Notes: generated from the sequence alone by a model not told the origin. A stretch of DNA of 64,000 nucleotides from Isoalcanivorax indicus (GCF_003259185.1 NZ_QGMP01000001.1:1302001-1366000), one strand, 5' to 3'; numbered from the stretch's first letter, positions 54,413 through 63,429 are shown. A program made the numbers and translations.

Positions 54413-55615
54413 TTGGCCTTTGACGGGTGGCGCACGCGGCCGCCGCAAGTGCCGCAACACCGCGCATTGATACTCTCCGGCGGCGGCGCGCGTGCCGCTT
54501 ACCAGGTGGGTGTGCTGCGCGCGGTGGCTGAACTGCTGCCGCGCGGCACGCCGAATCCCTTCCCGATTATCTGCGGTACCTCCGCCGGCGCCATCAACGC
54601 CGCGGGTCTGGCCGCCAATACCGGCAATTACCGCCTCGCCGTGCGTGGTCTGGAGCGCATCTGGGCCAATCTGACGGCGGAGCAGATCTACCGCACGGAT
54701 CTGATGGCGTTCATCCGGTCCCTGCTGCGCTGGGCGCTGCCTACCTGGCTGACCGGCAACACCCCGGTCAACAGCGCCTTGCTGGACAGCCGCCCCCTGC
54801 GCCGTCTGTTATCCCTGGTCATCAACTTCCGGCATATCGAACAGGCCATCGCCCGCGGTGAACTGCACGCCCTGTCGATCACCGCCTCGTCCTATGCCAC
54901 CGGCGAATCGGTGGCCTTCTTTCAGGCTGCCGCAGAGGTGGAGGAGTGGGCCCGCGCCCGGCGCAAGGGGCGTCGTACCCGGATCGATCTGGAGCATCTG
55001 CTGGCCTCGTCCGCCATTCCCCTGCTGTTCCCGGCCCAGTCCGTTTCGGGCAGCTATTATGGCGACGGTGCCGTGCGGCAGCTGGCGCCACTCAGCCCGG
55101 CGCTGCATCTTGGCGCCAGCAAGCTGCTGGTGATCGGGGTCTCCGGTAACGTGAGCGCCGATCACCAGCGTCACCTGAACGCCTACCCGTCGATGGCACA
55201 GGTGCTGGGCCACGTCCTCAACAGTGTCTTCGTGGATACTCTGGAAGGCGACGTGGAGCGGCTGGAGCGCATCAACAGCACCGTGGCCGCCCTGCCACGC
55301 GGTGTGCGCGACAAGCACGATATCGCCCTGCGGGAGGTCGAGGTGCTGAAGATCTACCCGTCACAGCCCATCGACGAGATCGCCGCCGCTCATATCGGTG
55401 AACTGCCACGTACGCTGCGCTTTTTCTTGCGCGGTTCCGGCGGTACCCGCTCGGCGGGCGCCGCAGCGGTCAGCTACCTGCTGTTCGAACCCGGCTTCTG
55501 CCGCGAGCTGATGGCCCTGGGGCACCGCGATGCCCTGGCCCGGGCGGACGAAATCCGGGCCTTCTTCGAGATCAGCGGCAGCGTGGCCTCAGAGCCCCTC
55601 GATCAGCGGGGGTGA
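54413..55615 (+). CDS. Patatin-like phospholipase
   Basis: About 400 residues. The patatin Ser-Asp dyad: oxyanion SGGGARAAYQVG, nucleophile elbow GTSAG, and Asp in YYGDGAVRQLAP. Hydrolyses acyl esters of phospholipids or related lipids. No signal peptide; probably cytosolic or membrane-associated. Start is uncertain: TTG at 54413 (used here) or GTG at 54449, 12 codons before the oxyanion motif; the alternative gives 388 residues. 11 bp after nqrM; 3' end overlaps the convergent GDPD gene by 27 bp. Confidence 0.88.
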   Translation: MAFDGWRTRPPQVPQHRALILSGGGARAAYQVGVLRAVAELLPRGTPNPFPIICGTSAGAINAAGLAANTGNYRLAVRGLERIWANLTAEQIYRTDLMAFIRSLLRWALPTWLTGNTPVNSALLDSRPLRRLLSLVINFRHIEQAIARGELHALSITASSYATGESVAFFQAAAEVEEWARARRKGRRTRIDLEHLLASSAIPLLFPAQSVSGSYYGDGAVRQLAPLSPALHLGASKLLVIGVSGNVSADHQRHLNAYPSMAQVLGHVLNSVFVDTLEGDVERLERINSTVAALPRGVRDKHDIALREVEVLKIYPSQPIDEIAAAHIGELPRTLRFFLRGSGGTRSAGAAAVSYLLFEPGFCRELMALGHRDALARADEIRAFFEISGSVASEPLDQRG

Positions 55616-56392
55616 GGGCTGCGGAAGCGGCCCCTTGCGGCGGCGTTCCTGGCTGGTGAAGTGGGTAATGAAGCTGGTGGGGTAGTCGGTAATGATGCTG
55701 TCCACCCCCAACGCCACCAACCGCTCGGCTTCACGCAAGTCATTGACGGTCCACACCGACACACGCAGCCCACGCTTGCGCGCCCGTTGCATCATGCGTG
55801 GCGTGACCAGGCTGTAATGGGCGATCAGCCAGCGGCAGCCCAGCGCTGCTGTACGCCGCGTCGGCTGCAGATAGCGGTACTCGCAGACGTAGCCGCGCAT
55901 TACATTGGGCGCCTGCACGGCCATCATGCGCAGGAAGCCGGTATGGCTGGACGTCACCACCACGCGATCATGCATCCGCTTGTCGACGATCAGCACACGC
56001 AGATTGTGGGCCAGGCGCGTCAGGTAGCCACGATCGTCGCCGCCCTTGACCTCGAACTGGAAGCCCATGTCGGGCGGGCACAGGTCCACAACCTCCGCCA
56101 GGGTGGGGATGCCGATGGGGCTGTGCCAGCCGGGGGTATTGCGGCGTGCGTCCAGCAGGCCCAGCTCGGCCTGGGTGAACTGCCGTACAGGCCCTGTGTG
56201 CCAGGTAGTGCGGTCTACCTTGGGATCGTGGACGACAATCAACTGGCCATCGGCGGACATGCGGACATCCAGCTCGATCGCCTTGACGCCAGCGTCTACG
56301 GCAACCTGAAAGCTGGCCAGGGTATTCTCGGGGGCTTCACCACGGGCGCCGCGGTGGCCGACGATGGCGGGAAAATAGGGGATGTCTGACAT
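55589..56392 (-). CDS. Glycerophosphodiester phosphodiesterase
   Basis: 267 residues, cytosolic GDPD/UgpQ type. Catalytic motifs: GHRGARGEAPENTLASF (His), ELDVRMSADGQLIVVHDPKVDRTT (Glu, Asp, His). Hydrolyses glycerophosphodiesters to glycerol-3-phosphate and alcohol, a plausible partner of the neighbouring phospholipase (deacylation then headgroup removal). The ATG at 56392 has AGGG upstream; 56404 is an alternative. From memory, Pseudomonas has a GDPD gene at this position too. Confidence 0.93.
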   Translation of the reverse strand: MSDIPYFPAIVGHRGARGEAPENTLASFQVAVDAGVKAIELDVRMSADGQLIVVHDPKVDRTTWHTGPVRQFTQAELGLLDARRNTPGWHSPIGIPTLAEVVDLCPPDMGFQFEVKGGDDRGYLTRLAHNLRVLIVDKRMHDRVVVTSSHTGFLRMMAVQAPNVMRGYVCEYRYLQPTRRTAALGCRWLIAHYSLVTPRMMQRARKRGLRVSVWTVNDLREAERLVALGVDSIITDYPTSFITHFTSQERRRKGPLPQPSPPLIEGL

Positions 56393-56464
56393 AAGGCCCT
56401 GCATGCCTCAATAGTTTCTCGACACTATGACGGGGCGGTGACATTCCGGCAATAAAGAGCAGGC

Positions 56465-56489
56465 AAAAAAAGCCCGCCGGGGGGCGGGT
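56465..56489 (-). terminator. Intrinsic terminator on the minus strand
   Basis: Read on the minus strand: a 6-bp GC stem (56483-56488 with 56473-56478), loop of four C, and seven T (56465-56471). It lies about 140 bp after the LysR gene and about 75 bp before GDPD on the same strand, so it ends the LysR message. Confidence 0.75.
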
Positions 56490-56631
56490 CTGATGCAATA
56501 ACTCATCAAATATCAGGAACAGTTGAGATCGCTTTATGCGACAGGTATCGGAATACCCTCACACGCGGCTCAGATTACAGAATGACTAATGCCTTGAAAA
56601 CAGAACAAAAAGAAAAGCTGCTTTTCATAAA

Positions 56632-57567
56632 CTACCAGTCATCGTCATCCGTCGCTGAAAAGCGCAGCGCGTTCAGCCCGGCATCCTGAGCATGTTCTTC
56701 AAGGAAGTCGATGAAATACTTGGTTTTTGCCGGCAGATTCTTGCGCGCCGCATAGACGATATAGAAGTCCAGATTCGGCACCGTATAGCCATCCAGTACC
56801 TTGACCAGCTTGCCAGTCTGTAACTCCTCCTGGACATCCCATTCGCTTTTCAGAGCGATACCCTGGCCATCCAGCAGCCAGCCGCGCAGCGTTTCTGCGC
56901 TATCGGTAATCAGGTTGCCGGTGACGCGGACCATCTCGCGGTTGTCCGGGCCGCTCAGCGGCCAGAGGTCGCGGAAGGAGCCATAGCAATCCAGCACCAG
57001 GCAGCGGTGGCGTTTCAGGTCAGAGGGGCGGCGCAATGGCGGCGACTGGGCCAGGTACTCCGGAGTGGCGCAGATGTAGCAACGATTACGCATCAGACGC
57101 TTCGCGATCAGGGTGGAATCGCCCGGCTGACCAATGGTAATGGCGATGTCATAGCCCTCACGGATGAAATCCACATGCTTGTCGGAAAGGTGCAGCTGGA
57201 CAGCGGTTTCCGGGTATTCACTGGTGAATTGCGAGACCAGCGGAGCAATGCGGTTACGGCCCAGGCCCGAGGTGGAGACAACGCGCAGTACGCCCTTGGC
57301 GTTGTCGCCGCTGCGGGCGATGGCCGAGATACTGTCATCGAGGTCATCCAGGATCACCACCAGACGGTGGTAAAGCTCGGTGCCTTCCTCGGTAAGGCTC
57401 ATGGAGCGGGAGCTGCGATTGAGCAGGCGAACGCCCAGCTCTTCCTCCAGGCGCGTCATGCGCTTGCTGATGGAGGCCGCCGACAAGCCGAGTCTGCGTG
57501 CTGCTTCGGTCAGTGTCCCGGCCCGGACGACCAGGACAAAAGTGGTGAGATCGGCTATTGAATTCAT
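56632..57567 (-). CDS. LysR family transcriptional regulator
   Basis: 311 residues. Winged helix at the N-terminus (LTEAARRLGLSAASISKRMTRLEEELGVRLLNRSSR) and a substrate-binding domain starting ~residue 90. Ends with an acidic tail (ATDDDDW). The ATG at 57567 (MNSIADLTTF) has CAGGG upstream; 57633 is an in-frame alternative. It is 380 bp downstream of aguB on the same strand and may or may not regulate it. Ligand unknown. Confidence 0.93.
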   Translation of the reverse strand: MNSIADLTTFVLVVRAGTLTEAARRLGLSAASISKRMTRLEEELGVRLLNRSSRSMSLTEEGTELYHRLVVILDDLDDSISAIARSGDNAKGVLRVVSTSGLGRNRIAPLVSQFTSEYPETAVQLHLSDKHVDFIREGYDIAITIGQPGDSTLIAKRLMRNRCYICATPEYLAQSPPLRRPSDLKRHRCLVLDCYGSFRDLWPLSGPDNREMVRVTGNLITDSAETLRGWLLDGQGIALKSEWDVQEELQTGKLVKVLDGYTVPNLDFYIVYAARKNLPAKTKYFIDFLEEHAQDAGLNALRFSATDDDDW

Positions 57568-57889
57568 CGAAACCCTGCCTTTTTGAAAAGTAGCTTTAAC
57601 CCAGTTTGTGTTTTCGCGCTGTGTGCGAGTCATTAGGCTTACGCGTGACTCGGATGACAGGCCGGGCGGCTGGGGTTCGACATTTCCGTGGCAGGGACAC
57701 GTCGAGACGAGCAGTCGATATTTCGAAAAGCAGATTTAATTATATAAGCAGATTCACGAGGGGTTGTATAGCGTAGATAATTCATTGGTATGCACTGTCG
57801 GTCTTGTTATACGACAGTAGTACCGGATGCGATGGCGCCTGCCAATGAAGGCATATTGCCACTATTGTGTGGCGGCTGAAGTGTGCGTG
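57568..57889. other. Intergenic region between aguB and the LysR gene
   Basis: No gene seen. Contains an AT-rich stretch at about 57720-57800, the likely lysR promoter region on the minus strand, but no clear -35/-10 pair that I can defend. Downstream of aguB the gap begins with the triple 13-mer repeat listed separately. Confidence 0.4.
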
Positions 57890-57934
57890 GCGTGCGGTAA
57901 CAGGCGTGCGGTAACAGAAAGTGTTACCGCACGC
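57890..57934. repeat. Three copies of a 13-mer: two direct, one inverted
   Basis: GCGTGCGGTAACA occurs at 57890-57902 and 57904-57916 in tandem and again inverted at 57922-57934. The second and third copies form a perfect 13-bp hairpin with loop GAAAG, 15 bp after the aguB stop (minus strand). No T run follows on the minus strand, so it is not a classical terminator; it may be one of two alternate structures. Confidence 0.7.
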
Positions 57935-57949
57935 TGTTATTCAAGGATA

Positions 57950-58846
57950 TCAGTCGCGAAAACGGCAGGTCAGGTCTTCATAGGCGTCAATGCGACGGTC
58001 GCGCAGATAAGGCCATATACGGCGTACCGTCTCGCTGCGCTGCAGGTCAATGTCATGCAGCAGCACGGTCTCGCTGTCGGCGTCGGCCTGCGCGAGAAAT
58101 TCGCCTTGAGGGCCAGAAATAAAACTGTTTCCCCAAAATTGTATACCGTCGCCGCCATCCGGCGGGGCTGCTTCGAAGCCGGTGCGGTTGGCCACCAGCA
58201 CCGGCAGGCCGTTGGCAATCCCGTGGGCGCGCTGAATGGTGATCCAGGCGTTCAGCTGACGCTGTTTTTCCGCGTCATCGTCGGCCGGTGCCCAGCCGAT
58301 GGCCGTGGGGTAAAGCAGCATGTCGGCGCCAGCCAGGGCCATCAGGCGGGCCGCTTCCGGGTACCACTGGTCCCAGCACACCAGCAGGCCCAGTTTGCCC
58401 ACCGAGGTCTGGATCGGGGTGAAGCCGCTGGCGCCGCTGTTGAAGCGAGCGTCGCCCGGGGTGAAATAGAATTTCTCGTAGAAGCCGGGATCATCGGGAA
58501 TATGCATCTTGCGGTAGATGCCCGCCAGGCTGCCGTCGCGTTCCAGTACTACCGCAGTATTGTGATACAGGCCCGTGGCACGCTTCTCGAACAGGCTGCC
58601 CACCAGAACAATGTCCAACTCGCGGGCGAGTTGCCCCAGACGTTCGGTGGAGGGGCCGGGGATCGTCTCGGCCAGGTCGAAGCAGTCGGTATCTTCTGTC
58701 TGGCAGAAGTAGAGGCTGCGATGCAGTTCCTGAAGCATGACCAGTTCGGCCCCCTGGGCGGCGGCATCGCGAACCAGTGCTTCCGAGCGGTCCATATTGG
58801 CGGCCAGGTCGGCACTGTTGGCCTGTTGTATGACGGCAACACGCAT
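57950..58846 (-). CDS. aguB: N-carbamoylputrescine amidase
   Basis: 298 residues of the nitrilase superfamily. The Glu-Lys-Cys triad is visible: Glu in MLQELHRS, Lys in YRKMHIPDDP, Cys in LLVCWDQWYPE. Hydrolyses N-carbamoylputrescine to putrescine, CO2 and ammonia. The start ATG (58846) overlaps the aguA stop by one base and has GGAG upstream, so the pair is coupled. Completes the agmatine-to-putrescine route. Confidence 0.95.
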   Translation of the reverse strand: MRVAVIQQANSADLAANMDRSEALVRDAAAQGAELVMLQELHRSLYFCQTEDTDCFDLAETIPGPSTERLGQLARELDIVLVGSLFEKRATGLYHNTAVVLERDGSLAGIYRKMHIPDDPGFYEKFYFTPGDARFNSGASGFTPIQTSVGKLGLLVCWDQWYPEAARLMALAGADMLLYPTAIGWAPADDDAEKQRQLNAWITIQRAHGIANGLPVLVANRTGFEAAPPDGGDGIQFWGNSFISGPQGEFLAQADADSETVLLHDIDLQRSETVRRIWPYLRDRRIDAYEDLTCRFRD

Positions 58847-59868
58847 CAGCGGTCTCCTTCCACGGGGTAGACGCCTTCCGGCAATTGCATGGTGACGCAG
58901 TGCAGACTGCCATGCTGGGCAATCAGCGGGCGGCAATCAATGCCGATGACTTCGTGGGCCGGGAAGGCGCCTTGCAGGCGTTCCAGGGCCTCGGCATCGG
59001 TCTCGCAGGCGTAGGTCGGCATCAGCACGGCGCCGTTGATGATCAGGAAGTTGGCATAGGTGGCGGGCAGTCGCTCGCCATCTTCATATTGCGCCGTGGC
59101 CATGGGTAATGGCACCAGGGTCAGGCCGTGGCGCTCGGCCAGGGTTTCCAGTTCAGCCTGCATCGCCTGGAGGGCCGGGTAATGGCTGTCCTCGCTGTCA
59201 GTGCATTGCACGTAGGCGATGGTCCGGGGATTGCAGAAACGGGCGAGGGTGTCGACATGGGCGTCGGTGTCGTCGCCTTCCAGGTGCCCTTCGCTGAGCC
59301 ACCAGATGTCCTGCACGCCCAGCGCTTCCTTCAGGCGGGCGCTGAGGGTGGCGTCGTCCAGGCTCGGGTTGCGATTGGGGTTGAGCAGGCAGTGGCGGGT
59401 GGTCAGCAGTACGCCGTTGCCGTCGGTGTCGATGGAGCCGCCCTCCAGCACCAGATCCACAGCCTCGCGCGGCACTGACCAGTCCAGACGCCGGTTGACG
59501 GCGTCATCGTCGGCGGCGGCGAACTTGCCGCCCCAGCCGTTGAAGGTGAAATCGAGCAGGCGGGTGCTGCCGTCGCGGGTGACGGCAATGGGCCCGAAAT
59601 CCCGGGCCCAGGTGTCGTTGTAGGGCAGGGCGCGCAGATGCAGACGTGTCAGGTCGGCGCCGGCCTCGCTGAGGCGCTGGCGGATCTGTTCGCCATGGGC
59701 ATCGTCGTGGCACAGCACCAGCACGTGCTCGCGGGCCAGGATGGCCCGGGCGATCTCGGTATAGGTGGATTCAGCGGCTGTCAGCAGCCTGGCCCAGTCC
59801 GTGCTCGGGTGGGGCCAGGCCAGCATTACACCCCATTGGGGGTGCCATTCGGGAAGCAGGTGTGTCAT
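58846..59868 (-). CDS. aguA: Agmatine deiminase
   Basis: 340 residues, peptidylarginine-deiminase-type fold. N-terminal PEWHPQWGVMLAWPHPSTDW, ARDFGPIAV, LEGGSIDTDGNG, and catalytic Cys in GSLHCVTMQLPEGVYP. Hydrolyses agmatine to N-carbamoylputrescine and ammonia, with aguB as the next step. Upstream is a 63-bp gap to the secreted-protein gene on the same strand. Confidence 0.95.
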   Translation of the reverse strand: MTHLLPEWHPQWGVMLAWPHPSTDWARLLTAAESTYTEIARAILAREHVLVLCHDDAHGEQIRQRLSEAGADLTRLHLRALPYNDTWARDFGPIAVTRDGSTRLLDFTFNGWGGKFAAADDDAVNRRLDWSVPREAVDLVLEGGSIDTDGNGVLLTTRHCLLNPNRNPSLDDATLSARLKEALGVQDIWWLSEGHLEGDDTDAHVDTLARFCNPRTIAYVQCTDSEDSHYPALQAMQAELETLAERHGLTLVPLPMATAQYEDGERLPATYANFLIINGAVLMPTYACETDAEALERLQGAFPAHEVIGIDCRPLIAQHGSLHCVTMQLPEGVYPVEGDR

Positions 59869-59931
59869 GCGAGTCTCGCGCCGGGGTCAGGTCAATCGTC
59901 CGGCGCAAGGATAAAGCAAGGGCCGCCCCGT

Positions 59932-60675
59932 CTACCACTGAATGAAGAAGCCGCCGCCGTCACCGGCGCCCTGGTCATCGCGCTCGGCGGGTTCGGGTGC
60001 GTCTTGCGCTGCGGGTGGCTCAGGCTCGGGTTCGGGCTGCGGCGCGGGTTGCTGCGGCGCGGGCTCCGGTGCGGTCTGCGGTTGTGCCTGAGGCGTTGCC
60101 GCAGGGTCGTCCACGACGATGCGGCCGGTGTTCGGGTCGAAGCGGAATCGCGGCTCGTCGTCCTGCGGCGCTGCCGTGTCAGGTTCGGGAGCGGCCGGGG
60201 CGGGTTCGGTAGTCGCGGGTTCGGGCGCGCTCGCAGGGGCTTCCGCTGCGGGCGGGGGGCTGGCAGGTTCCTGCTTCACCTGGCCGTCGCCATCAAGCTC
60301 GCGCATCTGACCGGTGGCGGGATCAAACTGGAACTTCGGGCGCGCGGACGGAGTCTGCTGATCACGATCGATTTCTTCGATAGGGGGCAGTTCATCCACG
60401 GTCTGCGGGCCTGAGACCACCGCCGGCACGCGCGGGGCGTGATGCGAGACGGCATGCAGGGTGTAGTTGTTCTCGAAATACACCGTGAAATCGTCGTACA
60501 CCCAGCGACTGATGGGGGGCTGGCCGACAGCGGGCCGGCGAGTGTTGGGCGGCCCGAAGGCGCGCTCCACCTGTGTCTGGGTCATGCCACGCTCGGGCAT
60601 GGCCTGGGCCAGCGCGCTGCCCCAGGGCAGGCACAGAAGAAGTGCTGCCACGATACTGCCTGTTGTTGTTCGCAT
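59932..60675 (-). CDS. Secreted Pro/Ala-rich protein with an SmpA/OmlA-like N-terminus
   Basis: 247 residues with a signal peptide ending ALA or AQA. Residues ~28-80 (MTQTQVERAFGPPNTRRPAV, RWVYDDFTVYFENNYTLHAV) resemble the small domain that in many gammaproteobacterial proteins precedes low-complexity tails. The rest is Pro/Ala/Glu/Gln low complexity, containing two related blocks: PKFQFDPATGQMRE and PRFRFDPNTGRIVV. Function unknown; possibly an envelope-spanning or peptidoglycan-threading tail. Divergent from lolC. Confidence 0.7.
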   Translation of the reverse strand: MRTTTGSIVAALLLCLPWGSALAQAMPERGMTQTQVERAFGPPNTRRPAVGQPPISRWVYDDFTVYFENNYTLHAVSHHAPRVPAVVSGPQTVDELPPIEEIDRDQQTPSARPKFQFDPATGQMRELDGDGQVKQEPASPPPAAEAPASAPEPATTEPAPAAPEPDTAAPQDDEPRFRFDPNTGRIVVDDPAATPQAQPQTAPEPAPQQPAPQPEPEPEPPAAQDAPEPAERDDQGAGDGGGFFIQW

Positions 60676-60707
60676 CCCGGTTCCCCCGTCGGAGGTGCAA
60701 AAGCCTG

Positions 60708-60757
60708 TTATATTGGAATTGCTGTGATATTGGAATTGAAAGTCTTGTGATATTAGA
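60708..60757. repeat. AT-rich short direct repeats upstream of the Lol operon
   Basis: Three copies of a TATTGGAA/TATTAGAA-type word at about 60711, 60728 and 60751, the first two followed by TTG, in the 190-bp divergent gap between the secreted-protein gene and the Lol permease. Could be regulator sites or an AT-rich promoter region. Confidence 0.4.
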
Positions 60758-60864
60758 AAGTTAGATGTGCTTATTCAACCACTTTGGCGGAAGCACTCGC
60801 GTGCCGCCGTTCACAAAGCGGCAAACCCGTGACTCACCAGGGCAATGATGCTTAAATGCGCGCC

Positions 60865-62100
60865 ATGTTCAAACCCGTATCCCTGTTCGTAGGCCTGCGT
60901 TATACCGGTGCCCGGGCCCGCAACAGCTTCATCTCCGTGATCACCCTGATCTCCGCGCTGGGCCTGATGCTTGGCGTGGCGGTGCTGATTACCGTGCTGT
61001 CCGTCATGAACGGCTTCGAGCGCGAGCTGCAGACCCGCATTCTGGGGATGGTCACCCATGTGTCCCTCTATGGCCGTGAGCCGGTCCAGGATTGGCAAGC
61101 GCTGGCTGCCGAGGTCGAACGCCATCCCCTGGTGGAGGCCGCAGCGCCCTTCGTCGAGTTGCAGGGCATGCTCAGCCATGGTGGTCAGGTGGCCGGGCTG
61201 ATGGTCAATGGCATCGAGCCGGAGCCGGAGCGCAAGGTCTCCATCGTCGGCGAGCATATCTGGGCCGGTGATCTGGACAGCCTGGAAGCGGGCAGCTTCA
61301 ACATGGTGCTTGGCTATGGGCTGGCGCGCAAACTGGGCGTCGATATCGGCGATCGGGTGGTGCTGGTATTGCCCGAGGCCAGTCTTTCGCCGGCGGGTGT
61401 GACGCCGCGTTTCCGGCGCTTCGAGGTCACCGGCATCTTCCGGGTGCGGGCGGAAGTGGATTCCCTGCTGGCCTATGTCCACGTGGACGATGCGGCGCGT
61501 CTGGCGCGCCAGGGCGGCACGGTGGAGGGCGTCCGGCTGCGGATCAGGGACCTGTTTGCGGCCCAGCGTGTCGCCTGGGAACTGCAGCAAGGCATGGGCC
61601 GGGCCTACTACACCAGCGACTGGACGCGCAGCCACGGCAACCTGTTCCAGGCGATCCGCATGGAAAAGACCATGATGACGCTGCTGCTGTCCTTCATCGT
61701 CGCGGTGGCGGCTTTCAATATTGTCTCCAGTCAGGTGATGCTGGTGACCGAGAAACGCGCCAATATCGCCGTGCTGCGCACGCTCGGTGCCTCGCCTGGC
61801 ACCATCATGCGCATCTTCATGGTCCAGGGTACGCTGATCGGTTTTGCCGGGACCGCCGCCGGGGTGGGGCTGGGAGTGCTGATGTCCACCTATGTGCCGG
61901 ATGTCGGCGCCTGGATAGAGCGCACCTTCAATGCCACCATGTTCGACGCCTATTTCGTCAATTATCTGCCCTCTGAGCTGCAATGGGGGGATGTGGGTGT
62001 GATTGCGTCCATCGCCATGCTGATCAGCTTCTCGGCGACGCTTTATCCTTCCTGGCGCGCCAGCCGCGTCGAACCGGCGGAGGCCCTGCGTTATGAGTAA
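60865..62100 (+). CDS. Lipoprotein-releasing ABC transporter permease (LolC/E or LolF type)
   Basis: About 411 residues, four transmembrane helices: one near residue 25-45, then three at ~265-395 with a large periplasmic domain between. It begins FKPVSLFVGLRYTGARARN, as in LolC/LolE. Extracts outer-membrane-destined lipoproteins for LolA. Only one permease gene is present here, followed at once by lolD, so it could work as a homodimer (LolF type) or have its partner elsewhere. ATG at 60865 preferred to 60856. Overlaps lolD by 8 bases. Confidence 0.9.
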   Translation: MFKPVSLFVGLRYTGARARNSFISVITLISALGLMLGVAVLITVLSVMNGFERELQTRILGMVTHVSLYGREPVQDWQALAAEVERHPLVEAAAPFVELQGMLSHGGQVAGLMVNGIEPEPERKVSIVGEHIWAGDLDSLEAGSFNMVLGYGLARKLGVDIGDRVVLVLPEASLSPAGVTPRFRRFEVTGIFRVRAEVDSLLAYVHVDDAARLARQGGTVEGVRLRIRDLFAAQRVAWELQQGMGRAYYTSDWTRSHGNLFQAIRMEKTMMTLLLSFIVAVAAFNIVSSQVMLVTEKRANIAVLRTLGASPGTIMRIFMVQGTLIGFAGTAAGVGLGVLMSTYVPDVGAWIERTFNATMFDAYFVNYLPSELQWGDVGVIASIAMLISFSATLYPSWRASRVEPAEALRYE

Positions 62101-62785
62101 TCCCGCCGATATCGTGTTGGACGCCCAGGGTCTGGTGAAGCGCTACGTTGAGGGGCCGGTGACGCTGGAAGTGCTCAGCGGCATCAACTTGCGCATGCAT
62201 GCCGGGGAAACGCTCGCGGTGGTCGGTTCGTCCGGTTGCGGCAAGTCGACGCTGCTGAACCTGCTGGGTGGGCTCGACTCACCCAGTGAAGGCGAGGTCA
62301 GTGTGGCGGGCCAGCCGCTGGCCTCCATGACGGAAAAACAGCGCGGGCTGCTGCGCAACCGGCATATGGGTTTTATCTACCAGTTCCATCATTTGCTGCC
62401 AGAATTCACCGCGCTGGAAAACGTGGCCATGCCGCTGCTGATCAGTGACGCTTCCGCCGCACAGGCGCAGACGCGCGCGCAGGAAATGCTTGAGGCGGTG
62501 GGGCTGGGGGAGCGGCTGACGCACAAACCATCGATGCTGAGCGGCGGTGAACGCCAACGGGTTGCCATTGCCCGGGCGCTGGTGACCCGGCCGAGCATTG
62601 TGTTTGCAGACGAGCCGACCGGCAATCTGGACGAACGCACGGCAACCCAGGTGCAAGACCTGATGCTGGATCTGAACCGGCGTTATGGCGTTGCCCTGTT
62701 GATCGTGACCCATGATCCGGCGTTCGCCATACGCTGCGCGCAGCGCCGTGAACTCCACGACGGGCAGCTTGCCGCCCCCGCCTAA
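62093..62785 (+). CDS. lolD: Lipoprotein-releasing ABC transporter ATPase
   Basis: 230 residues. Walker A GSSGCGKST, signature LSGGERQRVAIARAL, Walker B SIVFADEPTGNLD, switch His in LIVTHDPAFA. The LolD-characteristic block after Walker B is present. Powers lipoprotein release with the overlapping permease. Its 3' end overlaps the convergent DUF2062 gene by 4 bases. Confidence 0.96.
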   Translation: MSNPADIVLDAQGLVKRYVEGPVTLEVLSGINLRMHAGETLAVVGSSGCGKSTLLNLLGGLDSPSEGEVSVAGQPLASMTEKQRGLLRNRHMGFIYQFHHLLPEFTALENVAMPLLISDASAAQAQTRAQEMLEAVGLGERLTHKPSMLSGGERQRVAIARALVTRPSIVFADEPTGNLDERTATQVQDLMLDLNRRYGVALLIVTHDPAFAIRCAQRRELHDGQLAAPA

Positions 62786-63303
62786 TGGTCCCCGTTTGCG
62801 TCCTGGGTCTTGGCCTGGCCGCGTCGCCGCCAGCTGCGCAGCACGGCCAGGCGCCACAACAGCCGTACCACGGCAAAGGCGATCGCGCCGAACACCAGAC
62901 CGCAGAGTAACGACCCCAGCCACAGTGGAATCAGCTGCTCCACGAACCAGGCCACGGTGACCTGTTCCGGCATGGTGCGCGGCATCCCCAGCATCCAGGC
63001 ACCCACCCGGTAGGTGAAATAGAACATCGGCACATAGGTCAGCGGATTGCTGATCCAGACGAGCACGATGGACATGGGCAGGTTGCATTTGAAGCGCAGC
63101 GCGAGGATCGCTGCCATCACCATCTGCAGCGGAATCGGCATGAAGGCGCAAAAGATGCCGATAAATGCCGCCCCCGACAGTGAACGACGGTTCAGATGCC
63201 ACAGGTTCGGGTCGGCGAACAGGTGCCCCATGCCACCCAGCGAGCGGATTTCACGCAGGCGTTCGGCGGTGGGCAGATATTTGCGAAACAGCTTTCTCGG
63301 CAT
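62782..63303 (-). CDS. DUF2062 family membrane protein
   Basis: 173 residues, three to four hydrophobic segments. N-terminal MPRKLFRKYLP is basic; conserved GIFCAFMPIPLQMVMAAILA and WISNPLTYVPMFYFTYRVG are family hallmarks. No known function. In Pseudomonas a DUF2062 gene lies between the lol genes and comEC, as here. Divergent from comEC with a 126-bp gap. Confidence 0.9.
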   Translation of the reverse strand: MPRKLFRKYLPTAERLREIRSLGGMGHLFADPNLWHLNRRSLSGAAFIGIFCAFMPIPLQMVMAAILALRFKCNLPMSIVLVWISNPLTYVPMFYFTYRVGAWMLGMPRTMPEQVTVAWFVEQLIPLWLGSLLCGLVFGAIAFAVVRLLWRLAVLRSWRRRGQAKTQDANGDH

Positions 63304-63429
63304 TGCACTCGCGCAGTTGGCGGCTCGGGCGCGCGTATTATGCCCGCTGTAATCCCTGACTGACAGTCATCTCCGCGATCACCCGTTACACTGGGCTCTC
63401 CTGTTAACCGATTGCATGGATGCAGCCGG

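Noticed and set aside
57827-58870. Plus-strand open frame of 347 codons opposite aguB
   Set aside because: The minus strand has the full nitrilase Glu-Lys-Cys motif set; the plus frame has no features.
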